49,593 nucleotides of DNA from MGNI01 sp964353875 (lineage in GTDB: Bacteria; Chloroflexota; Anaerolineae; Anaerolineales; E44-bin32), in contig CAYGXU010000012.1 in the NCBI GenBank assembly GCA_964353875.1, forward strand, positions 1 through 49,593, given 5' to 3'. The position numbers and the translations under genes are program-made. Shown here one piece after another: positions 42,633 through 49,593 of the stretch; positions within the stretch are counted from its first letter, which is position 1, and each line of letters begins with the position of its first letter. Below the pieces are notes generated by a model. The model saw only the letters and a list, made by a program, of their open reading frames with translations, did not search any database and was not told the DNA's origin.

Positions 42633-42680
42633 TCTCTAACCGGTTGGAGATGCTTGGATCGTCTCCAATCGCGGATAGTA
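42633..42680 (-). promoter_or_regulatory. Promoter -10 box and overlapping inverted repeats in the LysM gene leader
   Basis: On the minus strand TGCTACTAT (box 42680-42675) is followed at the expected start point by TTGGAGA (42668-42662), pairing with TCTCCAA (42650-42644). The second arm also belongs to a nearly perfect 18-base palindrome, TCTC-T-AACCGGTT-G-GAGA (42633-42650). The two structures exclude each other. Confidence 0.4.
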
Positions 42681-42787
42681 GCATGAACGGGGAAGACCGT
42701 CAAGAATGACATCTTTCCCATCATGCTTACGGTGCAAGAAAGATGCCAAGGGATTGCTTCCTTCGGTCGAAGGACCGGTCGCGAAGT

Positions 42788-43076
42788 CTATTTCTGATGC
42801 TTCTCTGTCAGCCACTTCACCAAGAAATCGATGCCCCGCTTGCGGCTTTGTGAACGAATGCGCGCTCGCCAGCGAGCCCAGTTCTGAACCAGCCGTTGAA
42901 ACCCGAGGCGCTGGATGATCTCTTCATAGGGAGCATATTCCAATAGCCGTGCCGTGGGCCCAATCCTGATCAAGTCGCCCAATGGAGAGGTGCCCATCGA
43001 GAATCTGACGGAATTGCTGCTTGTCAATGTCATAATCCCAGACATAGGGGAGGCGCTGTTTGTCCTCGGTATGCAT
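42788..43076 (-). pseudogene. Small conserved-type protein gene broken by a one-base frameshift
   Basis: From ATG 43076 the frame reads MHTEDKQRLPYVWDYDIDKQ and later GRLDQDWAHG before a stop. The other frame takes over with ARLLEYAPYEEIIQRLGF and ends GIDFLVKWLTEKHQK at 42788. Removing one C from GGGCCC (42956-42961) joins them as DWATARLLEYAPYEE, an uninterrupted protein of about 96 residues that resembles a small Chloroflexota protein family as I remember it. It is either a real recent frameshift or a sequencing/assembly error. TATAAT lies 7 bases before the ATG, so the transcript would be leaderless. Function unknown. Confidence 0.6.
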
Positions 43077-43114
43077 GGTTTCGATTATACTCCGATCAGA
43101 ATTAATCCGCTTAT

Positions 43115-43255
43115 AAACGATTTTGTTGGAACATCGACAACAATTGCTTAAATCCCCATTTGCTTAAATCCGTGTAGTTTTCAGGTTTGTCTGAAAGGCA
43201 TCCTCATGGTGTCTGGTTCCTGAACGGTTGAACATGGGTTGAAACAAAATCGTTT
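43115..43255. repeat. 13-bp inverted repeat pair spanning 141 bases
   Basis: AAACGATTTTGTT (43115-43127) and its exact complement AACAAAATCGTTT (43243-43255) flank 115 bases. The arrangement suits a miniature inverted-repeat element or the closing stem of a structured RNA. No clear target-site duplication is visible at the ends. Confidence 0.45.
43144..43171 (+). repeat. Tandem direct repeat, 12 bases, period 16
   Basis: TTGCTTAAATCC occurs at 43144-43155 and 43160-43171. It lies inside the inverted repeat pair. Only two copies are present. Confidence 0.5.
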
Positions 43256-43492
43256 TGATTCGCCGAGTGTCTCGCTCTGGCATCGATAATCTCGAGATTA
43301 AACCATTTTTAGATTCGGGATAAAGGGTGACAAAAACTCCAATTCTCTCCTTATTCCTTGCTCATTACGGCAGGGTATCTTGTGACTTATCGAGCATCCT
43401 ACATTTTCTTTTATTCACTGGCGGTTGTGCCATTTACAGATGTCAATCTTGCCCTTTGAGGAAAAGTCATTCTGTATACGGATTAAAATCAA

Positions 43493-43518
43493 ACCTCCAG
43501 GCAGGAGTGCCTGGAGGT
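43493..43518. terminator. Intrinsic terminator, both directions possible
   Basis: ACCTCCAGGCA (43493-43503) and TGCCTGGAGGT (43508-43518) form a perfect 11-bp stem with a 4-base loop. It is followed by CTTTTGTTT on the plus strand and TTTGATTTT on the minus strand. For the minus strand it closes the mvaA-HMGCS-thiolase-DUF35 operon, 24 bases after the last stop codon. The better T-run is on the plus strand, where no upstream gene is known. Confidence 0.75.
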
Positions 43519-43542
43519 CTTTTGTTTATTAGTGTCCCTATT

Positions 43543-43941
43543 TCATGAGCTCAAGACTGGCCTGAACTTGTATCCATAGACGATCATACCGCGATCGCCC
43601 TCGGACCTCAGCTTTCGGGTGACCATCTCAACCGGCATCCCGATCTCCACACTTTGATCGCCAAGATCGGTGAGTTGTGCAGAGACCATCGGTCCTTCTT
43701 CGAGGTGAACCAAAGCCACAGTATAAGGTGCATTCTCCTCATAACCTGCTGGCGCTTGCTGGACAGTGGTAAAAGAATAAACTTCCCCGCGACCGCTGAA
43801 CTGATAGCTTGTGCGGGCTTCCTGCCCACAATCGGGACAGATATCCCGAGGTGGAAAGATTTTTACTTCACAATGGGGACATACTTCACCGACGAGAGCA
43901 TACCTTTGTTTCTTCAATCTCCAATGACGAGTTACTTCCAT
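43543..43941 (-). CDS. DUF35 zinc-ribbon/OB-fold protein of the HMG-CoA synthase complex type
   Basis: A 132-residue DUF35 protein. The rubredoxin-like zinc ribbon is CPHC…CPDC (Cys21, Cys24, Cys35, Cys38), followed by an OB-fold with GEVYSFTTVQQAPAGYEENA and VALVHLEEGPMVSAQLTD. In archaea, DUF35 bridges acetoacetyl-CoA thiolase and HMG-CoA synthase in one complex (established knowledge). Here it is the last gene of the operon with those two partners, 77 bases after the thiolase-like gene. The ribosome site is weak, and TATTATATT sits close upstream. Confidence 0.9.
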   Translation of the reverse strand: MEVTRHWRLKKQRYALVGEVCPHCEVKIFPPRDICPDCGQEARTSYQFSGRGEVYSFTTVQQAPAGYEENAPYTVALVHLEEGPMVSAQLTDLGDQSVEIGMPVEMVTRKLRSEGDRGMIVYGYKFRPVLSS

Positions 43942-44018
43942 GCCAATATAATACCCTTTCTACACTGAGCTTGGTTCAGTCTATCCAGGAAAGACTCTCA
44001 AGAACTATCAATTATGCT

Positions 44019-45206
44019 TTAATCTCTATCATCACAGGCGAGGATATGGGTTGCTGCGTTGGCACCCATCCCTCCCAAGCATTGAGTCAGGCCAATACGC
44101 GCGTTTTGGATTTGATTTTCACCTGCAAGTCCCTGTAACTGCCGAGCAGCTTCAGCAATTTGCAGGATGCCTGTTGCCCCACCAACTTCACCCCGTGCTT
44201 TGGAGCCACCAAAAGTGCAAATGGGAATTTTCCCATTGCGTTGGATATCACCATTCATAGCCAGCTTCCAGCCCTCACCTTTGGGTGCAAAACCGGCCGC
44301 CTCCAGCGAAAGTGCCGCAAGGATGGAGAATTGATCGTGCAATTCGAAGAAATCCATCTCCTCCGCGGTTAAACCGGCTATTTGGTAGGCCTTTTGCACC
44401 GAAGACTCGGCCGCTAGGAGGCGGAGTGGATCCGTCTGGTCGTGGAGGGCGAGCGCGGCTGTAGAAAGAGAGGAAGCCAAAATCCGTACTAACGGAGAAT
44501 CCCAATCAACTGGAATCACCTTGCGGTTAGCCAATACGATGGCTGCCGCGCCATCGGCCAGAGGAGCGGCGTCAAAAAGGTTGATGGGATCGCATACCAT
44601 CGCAGCTTTTTGGTATTGTTCGATTTTGATTGCCTTGCGATACATGGCATAGGGATTAGTCACTGCGTTTTGATGAGCGCTGATGCTGAAACCTGAAAGG
44701 GCTTCCTTGGGCGCCTGATTATCATACAGGTAGCGGCGCATGAGCAAAGCAGCTTGTGCGGTGGGAGTGATGCCTTGCACTGCCTCGTAGTCCGCGTCAG
44801 TGCCCATCGATAGGGCAGTATCCACAAGGGATCCGACGCGATCCGTGACTTTCTCCACTCCTAAAACAAGGGCAACATCGATCATCCCTGATTTCAATGC
44901 CAGATAGGCCTGCCGGAAGGCCACACCTCCCGAAGCGCCAGCGGCTTCAATGGTCATCGCTTCGATGCCACGCAGACCAACAAAGTCCGCCAGGAGGACG
45001 CCGAGATTTGTTTGCCCGGAGAGTGCCGGGGCGAGCATGTTTGCCACGTACAGGGCTTCGGGTCGAACTTGAGGGGCCTCCGAGCGTGCATTAACAATCG
45101 CTTCGAGCGCTAGCTCCCGTAGTGAGCGATCCCAATGTTCATTGATGGACGTCATCCCAACACCCAGGATGAAGACATCGTTTCTGAGTTTAGTAGCCTT
45201 TTTCAT
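44019..45206 (-). CDS. Thiolase-like protein of the HMG-CoA synthase operon, catalytic residues lost
   Basis: A 395-residue SCP2/archaeal-type thiolase homologue, with EALYVANMLAPALSGQTNLG, DVALVLGVEKVTDRVG, FELHDQFSILAALSLEAAGF and LTQCLGGMGANAATH. In related thiolases the nucleophile lies in EAACASGG; here the stretch reads TIEAAGASGGVA, with Gly90 in place of Cys. The GHPxGATG histidine motif reads ARGEVGGATG, with Glu340 in place of His. His290 and Cys376 remain. It is therefore unlikely to be an active thiolase and may serve as scaffold or acyl-CoA channel partner for HMG-CoA synthase and DUF35. It starts 2 bases after the synthase stop. Confidence 0.9.
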   Translation of the reverse strand: MKKATKLRNDVFILGVGMTSINEHWDRSLRELALEAIVNARSEAPQVRPEALYVANMLAPALSGQTNLGVLLADFVGLRGIEAMTIEAAGASGGVAFRQAYLALKSGMIDVALVLGVEKVTDRVGSLVDTALSMGTDADYEAVQGITPTAQAALLMRRYLYDNQAPKEALSGFSISAHQNAVTNPYAMYRKAIKIEQYQKAAMVCDPINLFDAAPLADGAAAIVLANRKVIPVDWDSPLVRILASSLSTAALALHDQTDPLRLLAAESSVQKAYQIAGLTAEEMDFFELHDQFSILAALSLEAAGFAPKGEGWKLAMNGDIQRNGKIPICTFGGSKARGEVGGATGILQIAEAARQLQGLAGENQIQNARIGLTQCLGGMGANAATHILACDDRD

Positions 45207-45208
45207 GG

Positions 45209-46273
45209 TTATTTCATCGCCAATTTCCCGCGGTAACGGGCGTAAGTTGCATAGTCAATTTCCGTGCGTCGTTCGATATACTCACGCGTGCGAGGGGCTC
45301 GGTCACGACGCTCCAATAACTTCTCCGTGGTATGCAAGTTGAAAGCATCCGATCCAGCGCCAGAGCCATAGGAGACGAGCAAGATGCGATCGCCAGGCTC
45401 AGCCACATCAAGAATCGCAGTCAGTCCGACCAGCGCCGAACCTGCATAGGTATTGCCGATCCAGGGAACGAGCAATCCATCTTTAATTTGATCCTTGTTA
45501 AAACCGAGAGATTGGGCTACTCGCTGTGGAAATTTCTCATTGGGCTGGTGGAACACCGCAAAGCGGTAGTCCGAGGGATCAGTTTCTGTCGCTCGCATGA
45601 GTTCTTCTGCTGCAGCAGTGATGTGTTTGAAATAGGCTGGCTCACCTGTGAATCGTTCTCCATGCTCTGGATATTTCTCGTTCGCCCGACGGAAGAAATC
45701 GGGCGTGTCTGTGGTGAAAGAGTAGGAAGCTTCGATGATCGCCATGGATTCCTCGCCGCGACCCAGGATATACGCCGCACCGCCAGCTCCTGCGGTATAT
45801 TCCAGAGCATCTCCCGGTCGACCTTGAGCGGTGTCCATCCCGATCGACAACGCGTACTCGGCCATGCCAGAACCTACAAACCCGATTGCAGCCTGCAATG
45901 CTTCGGTCCCAGCTTTACAGGCGAACTCCCAATCGGCTGCTTGTGTGTGGGGGACAGCGCCGATAGCCTCAGCCACGACAGTCGATGTAGGTTTGACAGC
46001 GTAGGGATGCGATTCCGATCCAACCCAAACGGCTCTGATTCGAGACGGATCGATCTCGGCCCGTGCAAGGGCGTTGCGCGCGGCTTCGATCGACATGGTG
46101 ATGACATCTTCATCGATGCCTGCAACCGCCTTTTCACCGGTCAGGCTCCCGCTGGTATCTGCTTTCCAAATTCTCGCCACTTCCCGAGCGGGCAAGCGAA
46201 AGCGGGGGATGTAAGCACCATAGCCAACGATACCAACCTGGCGTAATGGTTTAAGAATGTTATTCTCGATCAT
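45209..46273 (-). CDS. Hydroxymethylglutaryl-CoA synthase, archaeal type
   Basis: A 354-residue HMG-CoA synthase that condenses acetyl-CoA with acetoacetyl-CoA. It starts QVGIVGYGAYIPRFRLPARE. The catalytic residues are in place: Glu87 (VGSESHPYAVKPT), nucleophile Cys119 (WEFACKAGTEALQ) and His242 (VFHQPNEKFPQR). The shape and length are those of the archaeal rather than the eukaryotic or Gram-positive enzyme. It lies 18 bases after mvaA and 2 before the thiolase-like gene. AGGAAAGGG precedes ATG. Confidence 0.94.
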   Translation of the reverse strand: MIENNILKPLRQVGIVGYGAYIPRFRLPAREVARIWKADTSGSLTGEKAVAGIDEDVITMSIEAARNALARAEIDPSRIRAVWVGSESHPYAVKPTSTVVAEAIGAVPHTQAADWEFACKAGTEALQAAIGFVGSGMAEYALSIGMDTAQGRPGDALEYTAGAGGAAYILGRGEESMAIIEASYSFTTDTPDFFRRANEKYPEHGERFTGEPAYFKHITAAAEELMRATETDPSDYRFAVFHQPNEKFPQRVAQSLGFNKDQIKDGLLVPWIGNTYAGSALVGLTAILDVAEPGDRILLVSYGSGAGSDAFNLHTTEKLLERRDRAPRTREYIERRTEIDYATYARYRGKLAMK

Positions 46274-46291
46274 ATAACCCTTTCCTCACTT

Positions 46292-47599
46292 CTATTCTTC
46301 AGGCAAACGAGAGTTTTTTCTCTCCTGCAGTATCTTTTTTGCAGCCTCCACATGAATGTTCCTTTCGCTGACCATTCGCTCAACAACTTGTTCGATTAAC
46401 TCGCCTTCCACACCGGCTGCGATGGCAACCTGCCGAGCATGCAAACGCATATGCCCCCTTTGGATTCCCTCTGTAGCCAGTGCACGCAAGGCAGCCAGAT
46501 TTTGTGCCAGGCCAACCGAGAGGATAACTTCAGCCAGTTCGCGTGCGGTTTTAACCGCCATTAATTGTATACAAATTTTGGCTAGAGGATGAACACGTGT
46601 GGCACCTCCCACTATCCCTATCGCTAAAGGCATCTCAAGAGAGCCTTCCAGACTTCCATCGTCCGCGACGCACCAATGGCTGAGAGAGCTGTAGCGGCCA
46701 TGACGAGCGGCGTAGGCGTGCGCTCCTGCTTCAACCGCGCGCCAATCGTTCCCAGTGGCAATCAGAACGGCATCGATGCCGTTCATGATCCCCTTGTTAT
46801 GTGTGGCGGCTCGATAGGGATCTGCTTCGGCAAATGCCCAGGCTTCGATGATACGGTCACGGACATCTGTACCAGAAAGGGAATCCTGTTGTAGCGTTTC
46901 AGGGCGGATGCGGCATGAGGATTTGGCCAATCGACGATCAGCGAGGTTGGAGAGGATGCGGAGATTTACCCTTCCGCCCGTCAAAGCTTCGATCCTTGGC
47001 GCAATTTGTTCCGCAACTGTATTGACTGCATTGGCGCCCATTGCATCGACAGTATCGATCAGAAGGTGAACGATGAGCATTGGGCCGGCGGGGGTATCCG
47101 GCAAGATCCGGATCTCCAAGTCTCTGGCTCCACCACCCAGTTGCTTAAGGACTGGATCAACTTGATCTGCAGCAAGGAGGATCTCGTCTTTCTGTTGTAT
47201 AAGTGTCTGCTCCGCTGTTTGCAGATCGGGAATGGCAAGCACTTGTATTTGAGCGATCATCATGGAAGGAGTCGTTTCAGCTTGGAAACCACCGTTTTCA
47301 CGAACTAGCTTGGCGATAAGAGAAGCTCCAGCAACGACCGAGGGTTCTTCGATGACCATCGGCACAATCACATCACGTCCGTTAACGGCAAAATTAGCGG
47401 CGATTCCGAGAGGAAGGCCAAAAACCCCCACCACGTTTTCAATCATATGGTCAGCCTGCTCGATGGTGATTCCCGCTGCACCGTTCAATCGCTCTAATTC
47501 CTCCCTGGGGATACCGCTGATTTTCGCCAATACATCGCGTCGCTCTTTCGGGGCTAAACGATAAAAACCTGCCAATCGAGAGGATCGATCGGATGTCAT
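46292..47599 (-). CDS. mvaA: Hydroxymethylglutaryl-CoA reductase, class II type
   Basis: A 435-residue soluble HMG-CoA reductase that makes mevalonate. Motifs: ENVVGVFGLPLGIA, VIEEPSVVAGASL (catalytic Glu84/85), DTVDAMGANAVNTV (cofactor loop), ATHNKGIMNGIDAV (catalytic Lys) and GHMRLHAR (catalytic His). No membrane segment is present and the sequence is closer to the bacterial/degradative-labelled class II, though its operon with HMG-CoA synthase points to biosynthesis. It is the first gene of the operon and diverges from the histidine kinase gene. AGGAGAGAA precedes ATG. Confidence 0.95.
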   Translation of the reverse strand: MTSDRSSRLAGFYRLAPKERRDVLAKISGIPREELERLNGAAGITIEQADHMIENVVGVFGLPLGIAANFAVNGRDVIVPMVIEEPSVVAGASLIAKLVRENGGFQAETTPSMMIAQIQVLAIPDLQTAEQTLIQQKDEILLAADQVDPVLKQLGGGARDLEIRILPDTPAGPMLIVHLLIDTVDAMGANAVNTVAEQIAPRIEALTGGRVNLRILSNLADRRLAKSSCRIRPETLQQDSLSGTDVRDRIIEAWAFAEADPYRAATHNKGIMNGIDAVLIATGNDWRAVEAGAHAYAARHGRYSSLSHWCVADDGSLEGSLEMPLAIGIVGGATRVHPLAKICIQLMAVKTARELAEVILSVGLAQNLAALRALATEGIQRGHMRLHARQVAIAAGVEGELIEQVVERMVSERNIHVEAAKKILQERKNSRLPEE

Positions 47600-47623
47600 T
47601 TATTCTCTCCTATCCACGCCATG

Positions 47624-47639
47624 TGGATTTAATAATCCA
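47624..47639. promoter_or_regulatory. Palindrome upstream of mvaA, possible operator
   Basis: TGGATT (47624-47629), TAAT, AATCCA (47634-47639) is a perfect dyad 25-40 bases upstream of the mvaA start in the region shared with the divergent kinase promoter. It could be a repressor site; no protein is assigned. Confidence 0.3.
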
Positions 47640-47679
47640 TGTTGACTGGCAAAAACTATCAGGTTCGAATGGTCAAAAT

Positions 47680-47708
47680 TTGGCGATCATCATAGGATGA
47701 GGTAGAAT
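47680..47708 (+). promoter_or_regulatory. Promoter of the GAF histidine kinase gene
   Basis: TTGGCG (47680-47685) and TAGAAT (47703-47708) are spaced by 17 bases. The leader is short, with GGGAGA as ribosome site before ATG 47731. Confidence 0.5.
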
Positions 47709-47730
47709 TAAACTATGGGAGACAAACGCG

Positions 47731-49440
47731 ATGAATCTGGACTTCCTTAGAGAAGAAGCTCCGGGGGTACAACTCAAAGGGGATAACTCACATGCCGATA
47801 TGCGATCTTTGCATAAGGCAACGCTGAGTCTCTATTCTGATCTATCCCTCGATGGCGTATTAAGGAGAATTGTCGTAGCTGCCCGAGAATTATCTAATGC
47901 TCGTTACGCCGCCTTGGGAATTCCCGATGAGAAGGGTGGACTTGAAATATTCATCACCGATGGTATGAACGAGGAGGAAATCGAACGCATCCCGCATCCT
48001 CCAATAGGCAGAGGGCTGATTGGAGAGATGATGCGTGAAGGGAAGGCTATTCGCATCCCGGAAATCGCAGATCATTCTCGTGCAGTTGGCTTCCCACACG
48101 GGCATCCGCAAATGCATTCCTTCCTTGGCATTCCCATCTCTACTTATGGACGCCCCGTTGGACAGATCTACTTAACAGATAAGGAAGACGCCACTGAGTT
48201 CAGCGAGCGCGATCAGTGGCTAATTGAAATGTTGGCTGCTCACGCCGCGGCGGCAATTGCCAATGCCCGCCTTCACCGTCAGATACTTCGAAGCGAGGCT
48301 GAGCTCACCCAACGTAATGATGAACTCGAACTGATCAATGACTTAACAAGTGCCATCAGCGCCTCGACCGACCTGGAGGAGTTGTTAGGGTTGATGCTCG
48401 AGCGTGTTCTAAATCTCTCCTCCGCTGGGTCAGGGGAAATATTTCTACTCGAGCCGGGAAATCATGCCTTCTACCTCATTGTTCATCGAGGCAAGGAAGA
48501 ACATCCGATTTGGAAGATGAAGCAGTTCTATCCCGGCCAAGGTTTCTTGGGGGAGATCGTAGAAAATGGGAAGGTGCGCTGGACGAAGGAGCTTCAGGGG
48601 GAGGAAAACCTGCGTGATGATGTGATCTCCTTGGGATATGGAACGCTGGTCGGTGTTCCACTCTCCTCGCGAGGAAAGGTTGTCGGGGTGCTTGGTCTTG
48701 CATTCATTGGTGATCGAGAGATTGACAACCAAGAAGCAGGGTTGTTGGCGGCAGTGGGAGCAGGTGTGGGGATCGGTATCGAAAATGCTCGGTTGAACAG
48801 ACAAGCCCGCAGGATCGCCGTCCTAGAGGAGCGGGAAAGAATAGCTATGGATCTTCACGATGGCATCATTCAATCCATCTATGCTATTGGACTAACCCTC
48901 GATACTGTACGCGTTTTGGTTAGTCAGAAGCCGGAGGAGGCGTTAACTCATCTTGAAAAAGCGATTGATGGTTTAAATGCCAACATTCGAGATATCCGCT
49001 CCTATATCCTGGACTTACAGCCGAGTCGGTTGAAAGACACCGATCTAGAACAAGGTCTGACAAGGCTTGGACGAGAATTTCAGAGCAACACTCATATGGA
49101 GATCGACATTCGTGTTGAACAAGATGCGATCATGGCGTTAGAGAGGGATGTCTCCGAGAACCTGCTCCATATCGCTCAAGAAGCATTGGCCAATGTCGCC
49201 AAGCACGCCCAGGCATCGAAAGTCTGGGTGAGTTTTCGGAGCATGGATAGTCAGCTTTATCTTCAAATTATTGATAACGGTCGCGGTTTCGAGATTGACC
49301 GTCAGCCGGAAATTCTTGGGCATGGGCTTTCGAATATGGCGGAGCGAGCGCGGTTGCTGGGTGGTGAATTTGAAGCTGTGTCAAACGCGGGGGATGGAAC
49401 TGCCATTACGGTAAGGTTGAAAAAAGGCTCGATACAGTAA
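47731..49440 (+). CDS. GAF-domain sensor histidine kinase (NarL/DesK type)
   Basis: A 569-residue soluble sensor kinase without membrane segments. Two GAF domains (about residues 35-182 and 205-355) precede a HisKA_3 dimerisation domain with the phospho-accepting His376 in ERERIAMDLHDGIIQSIY, and a HATPase domain with N-box LHIAQEALANVAKHAQ, DNGRGF and GHGLSNMAERA. It would phosphorylate a LuxR-type response regulator; none is found in the remaining 150 bases. The signal is unknown; GAF domains bind small molecules or redox cofactors. Start ATG has GGGAGA upstream. Confidence 0.93.
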   Translation: MNLDFLREEAPGVQLKGDNSHADMRSLHKATLSLYSDLSLDGVLRRIVVAARELSNARYAALGIPDEKGGLEIFITDGMNEEEIERIPHPPIGRGLIGEMMREGKAIRIPEIADHSRAVGFPHGHPQMHSFLGIPISTYGRPVGQIYLTDKEDATEFSERDQWLIEMLAAHAAAAIANARLHRQILRSEAELTQRNDELELINDLTSAISASTDLEELLGLMLERVLNLSSAGSGEIFLLEPGNHAFYLIVHRGKEEHPIWKMKQFYPGQGFLGEIVENGKVRWTKELQGEENLRDDVISLGYGTLVGVPLSSRGKVVGVLGLAFIGDREIDNQEAGLLAAVGAGVGIGIENARLNRQARRIAVLEERERIAMDLHDGIIQSIYAIGLTLDTVRVLVSQKPEEALTHLEKAIDGLNANIRDIRSYILDLQPSRLKDTDLEQGLTRLGREFQSNTHMEIDIRVEQDAIMALERDVSENLLHIAQEALANVAKHAQASKVWVSFRSMDSQLYLQIIDNGRGFEIDRQPEILGHGLSNMAERARLLGGEFEAVSNAGDGTAITVRLKKGSIQ

Positions 49441-49593
49441 CTCATTTCATTGCTCCCTCGGCAACCATTGTTTACACTAGAAAACCTCAACTCACATCTG
49501 ATTTCGTAGGTCATGATTCATAATCCGTAAGTACCAATCGAAGCTTCGCCTCAAACCGACAAGTAGGGCAAAGTGATCATGATCTCCCATCTG

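Larger units (their letters stand above)
43077..43542. other. Gene-free region with repeats and a terminator
   Basis: These 466 bases hold a 13-bp inverted repeat pair, a 12-bp tandem repeat and the terminator at 43493-43518, but no supported protein gene; a plus-strand 73-codon frame (43327-43548) reads through the terminator and is rejected. A small RNA or a small repeat element is possible. Confidence 0.45.

Noticed and set aside
43327..43548. 73-codon plus-strand frame
   Set aside because: It reads through the strong terminator stem at 43493-43518 and overlaps the end of the DUF35 gene.
45332..46246. 304-codon plus-strand frame
   Set aside because: Antisense to HMG-CoA synthase; no recognisable domain.
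47655..47675. GGTTCGAAT resembling the T-loop of a tRNA
   Set aside because: No acceptor, D or anticodon arms can be built around it; it lies in the promoter region of the kinase gene.
1..49593. Search for CRISPR arrays, transposases, integrases, prophage genes, tRNA and rRNA
   Set aside because: None were seen; the only repeats are the C-run elements and the short repeats at 43115-43255.

Overview
The window looks like a chromosomal segment of a free-living bacterium, most likely a member of the Chloroflexota (Anaerolineae-like). This is inference from gene content: a mevalonate-pathway front end of archaeal type, two-subunit acyl-CoA mutases, an F420-type (deazaflavin) oxidoreductase, a Pro/Thr-rich LysM lipoprotein, a DUF4013 membrane protein and gatCAB. 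No ribosomal RNA or other decisive marker is present. I see no tRNA, rRNA, CRISPR array, insertion sequence or prophage. Coding density is high and most genes lie on the minus strand.

Layout. 1-1500: the 5' part of a type III-like DNA methyltransferase gene, with a C-run repeat and a DUF559 nuclease-like domain read in frame; it runs off the window. 1644-5673: an isobutyryl-CoA-mutase-type large subunit, methylmalonyl-CoA epimerase, a membrane protein and an alpha/beta hydrolase. 5846-7428: a deazaflavin-dependent oxidoreductase and an NmrA/NDUFA9-like protein. 7893-16068: a tight minus-strand operon with a zinc dehydrogenase, small membrane protein, propionyl-CoA carboxylase carboxyltransferase, hydrolase, biotin carboxylase, biotin carrier, CYTH protein and methylmalonyl-CoA mutase large subunit. 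16565-19933: a membrane glycosyltransferase and an acyl-CoA dehydrogenase. 20156-24541: gatC-gatA-gatB plus an AhpD-like protein, all on the plus strand, with small ORFs in the gaps. 25058-29256: a small membrane protein, a duplicated creatininase, a PNPOx-like protein, a beta-propeller lipoprotein and a P-loop kinase. 29433-33010: 3-hydroxybutyryl-CoA dehydrogenase, thiolase, HIT protein and biotin ligase. 33284-41220: a small membrane protein, penicillin acylase, gyrA, DUF4013, murI and rplS. 41359-43076: NUDIX, LysM lipoprotein and a frameshifted small gene. 43543-47599: DUF35, thiolase-like protein, HMG-CoA synthase and HMG-CoA reductase in one operon. 47731-49440: a GAF histidine kinase.

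How the genes fit together. Carboxylase, epimerase and mutase make the methylmalonyl-CoA route between propionyl-CoA and succinyl-CoA; BirA would biotinylate the carrier protein. The second mutase carries the isobutyryl-CoA fingerprint, and with the thiolase, 3-hydroxyacyl-CoA dehydrogenase and acyl-CoA dehydrogenase it points to C4 and branched-chain acyl-CoA metabolism. The cobalamin-binding small subunits that both mutases need are not in the window. The mvaA operon supplies the early isoprenoid steps.

Most unusual observations: (1) the thiolase-like protein inside the HMG-CoA synthase/DUF35 operon has lost its nucleophilic Cys and catalytic His; (2) a methyltransferase N-terminal region is joined in frame to a DUF559 domain with C-run repeats on both sides; (3) a creatininase carries a degenerate second creatininase half at its N terminus; (4) several unrelated genes (gyrA, rplS, the LysM lipoprotein, the P-loop kinase) have a hairpin starting at or within a few bases of the predicted transcription start, and the gyrA hairpin looks like an intrinsic terminator.
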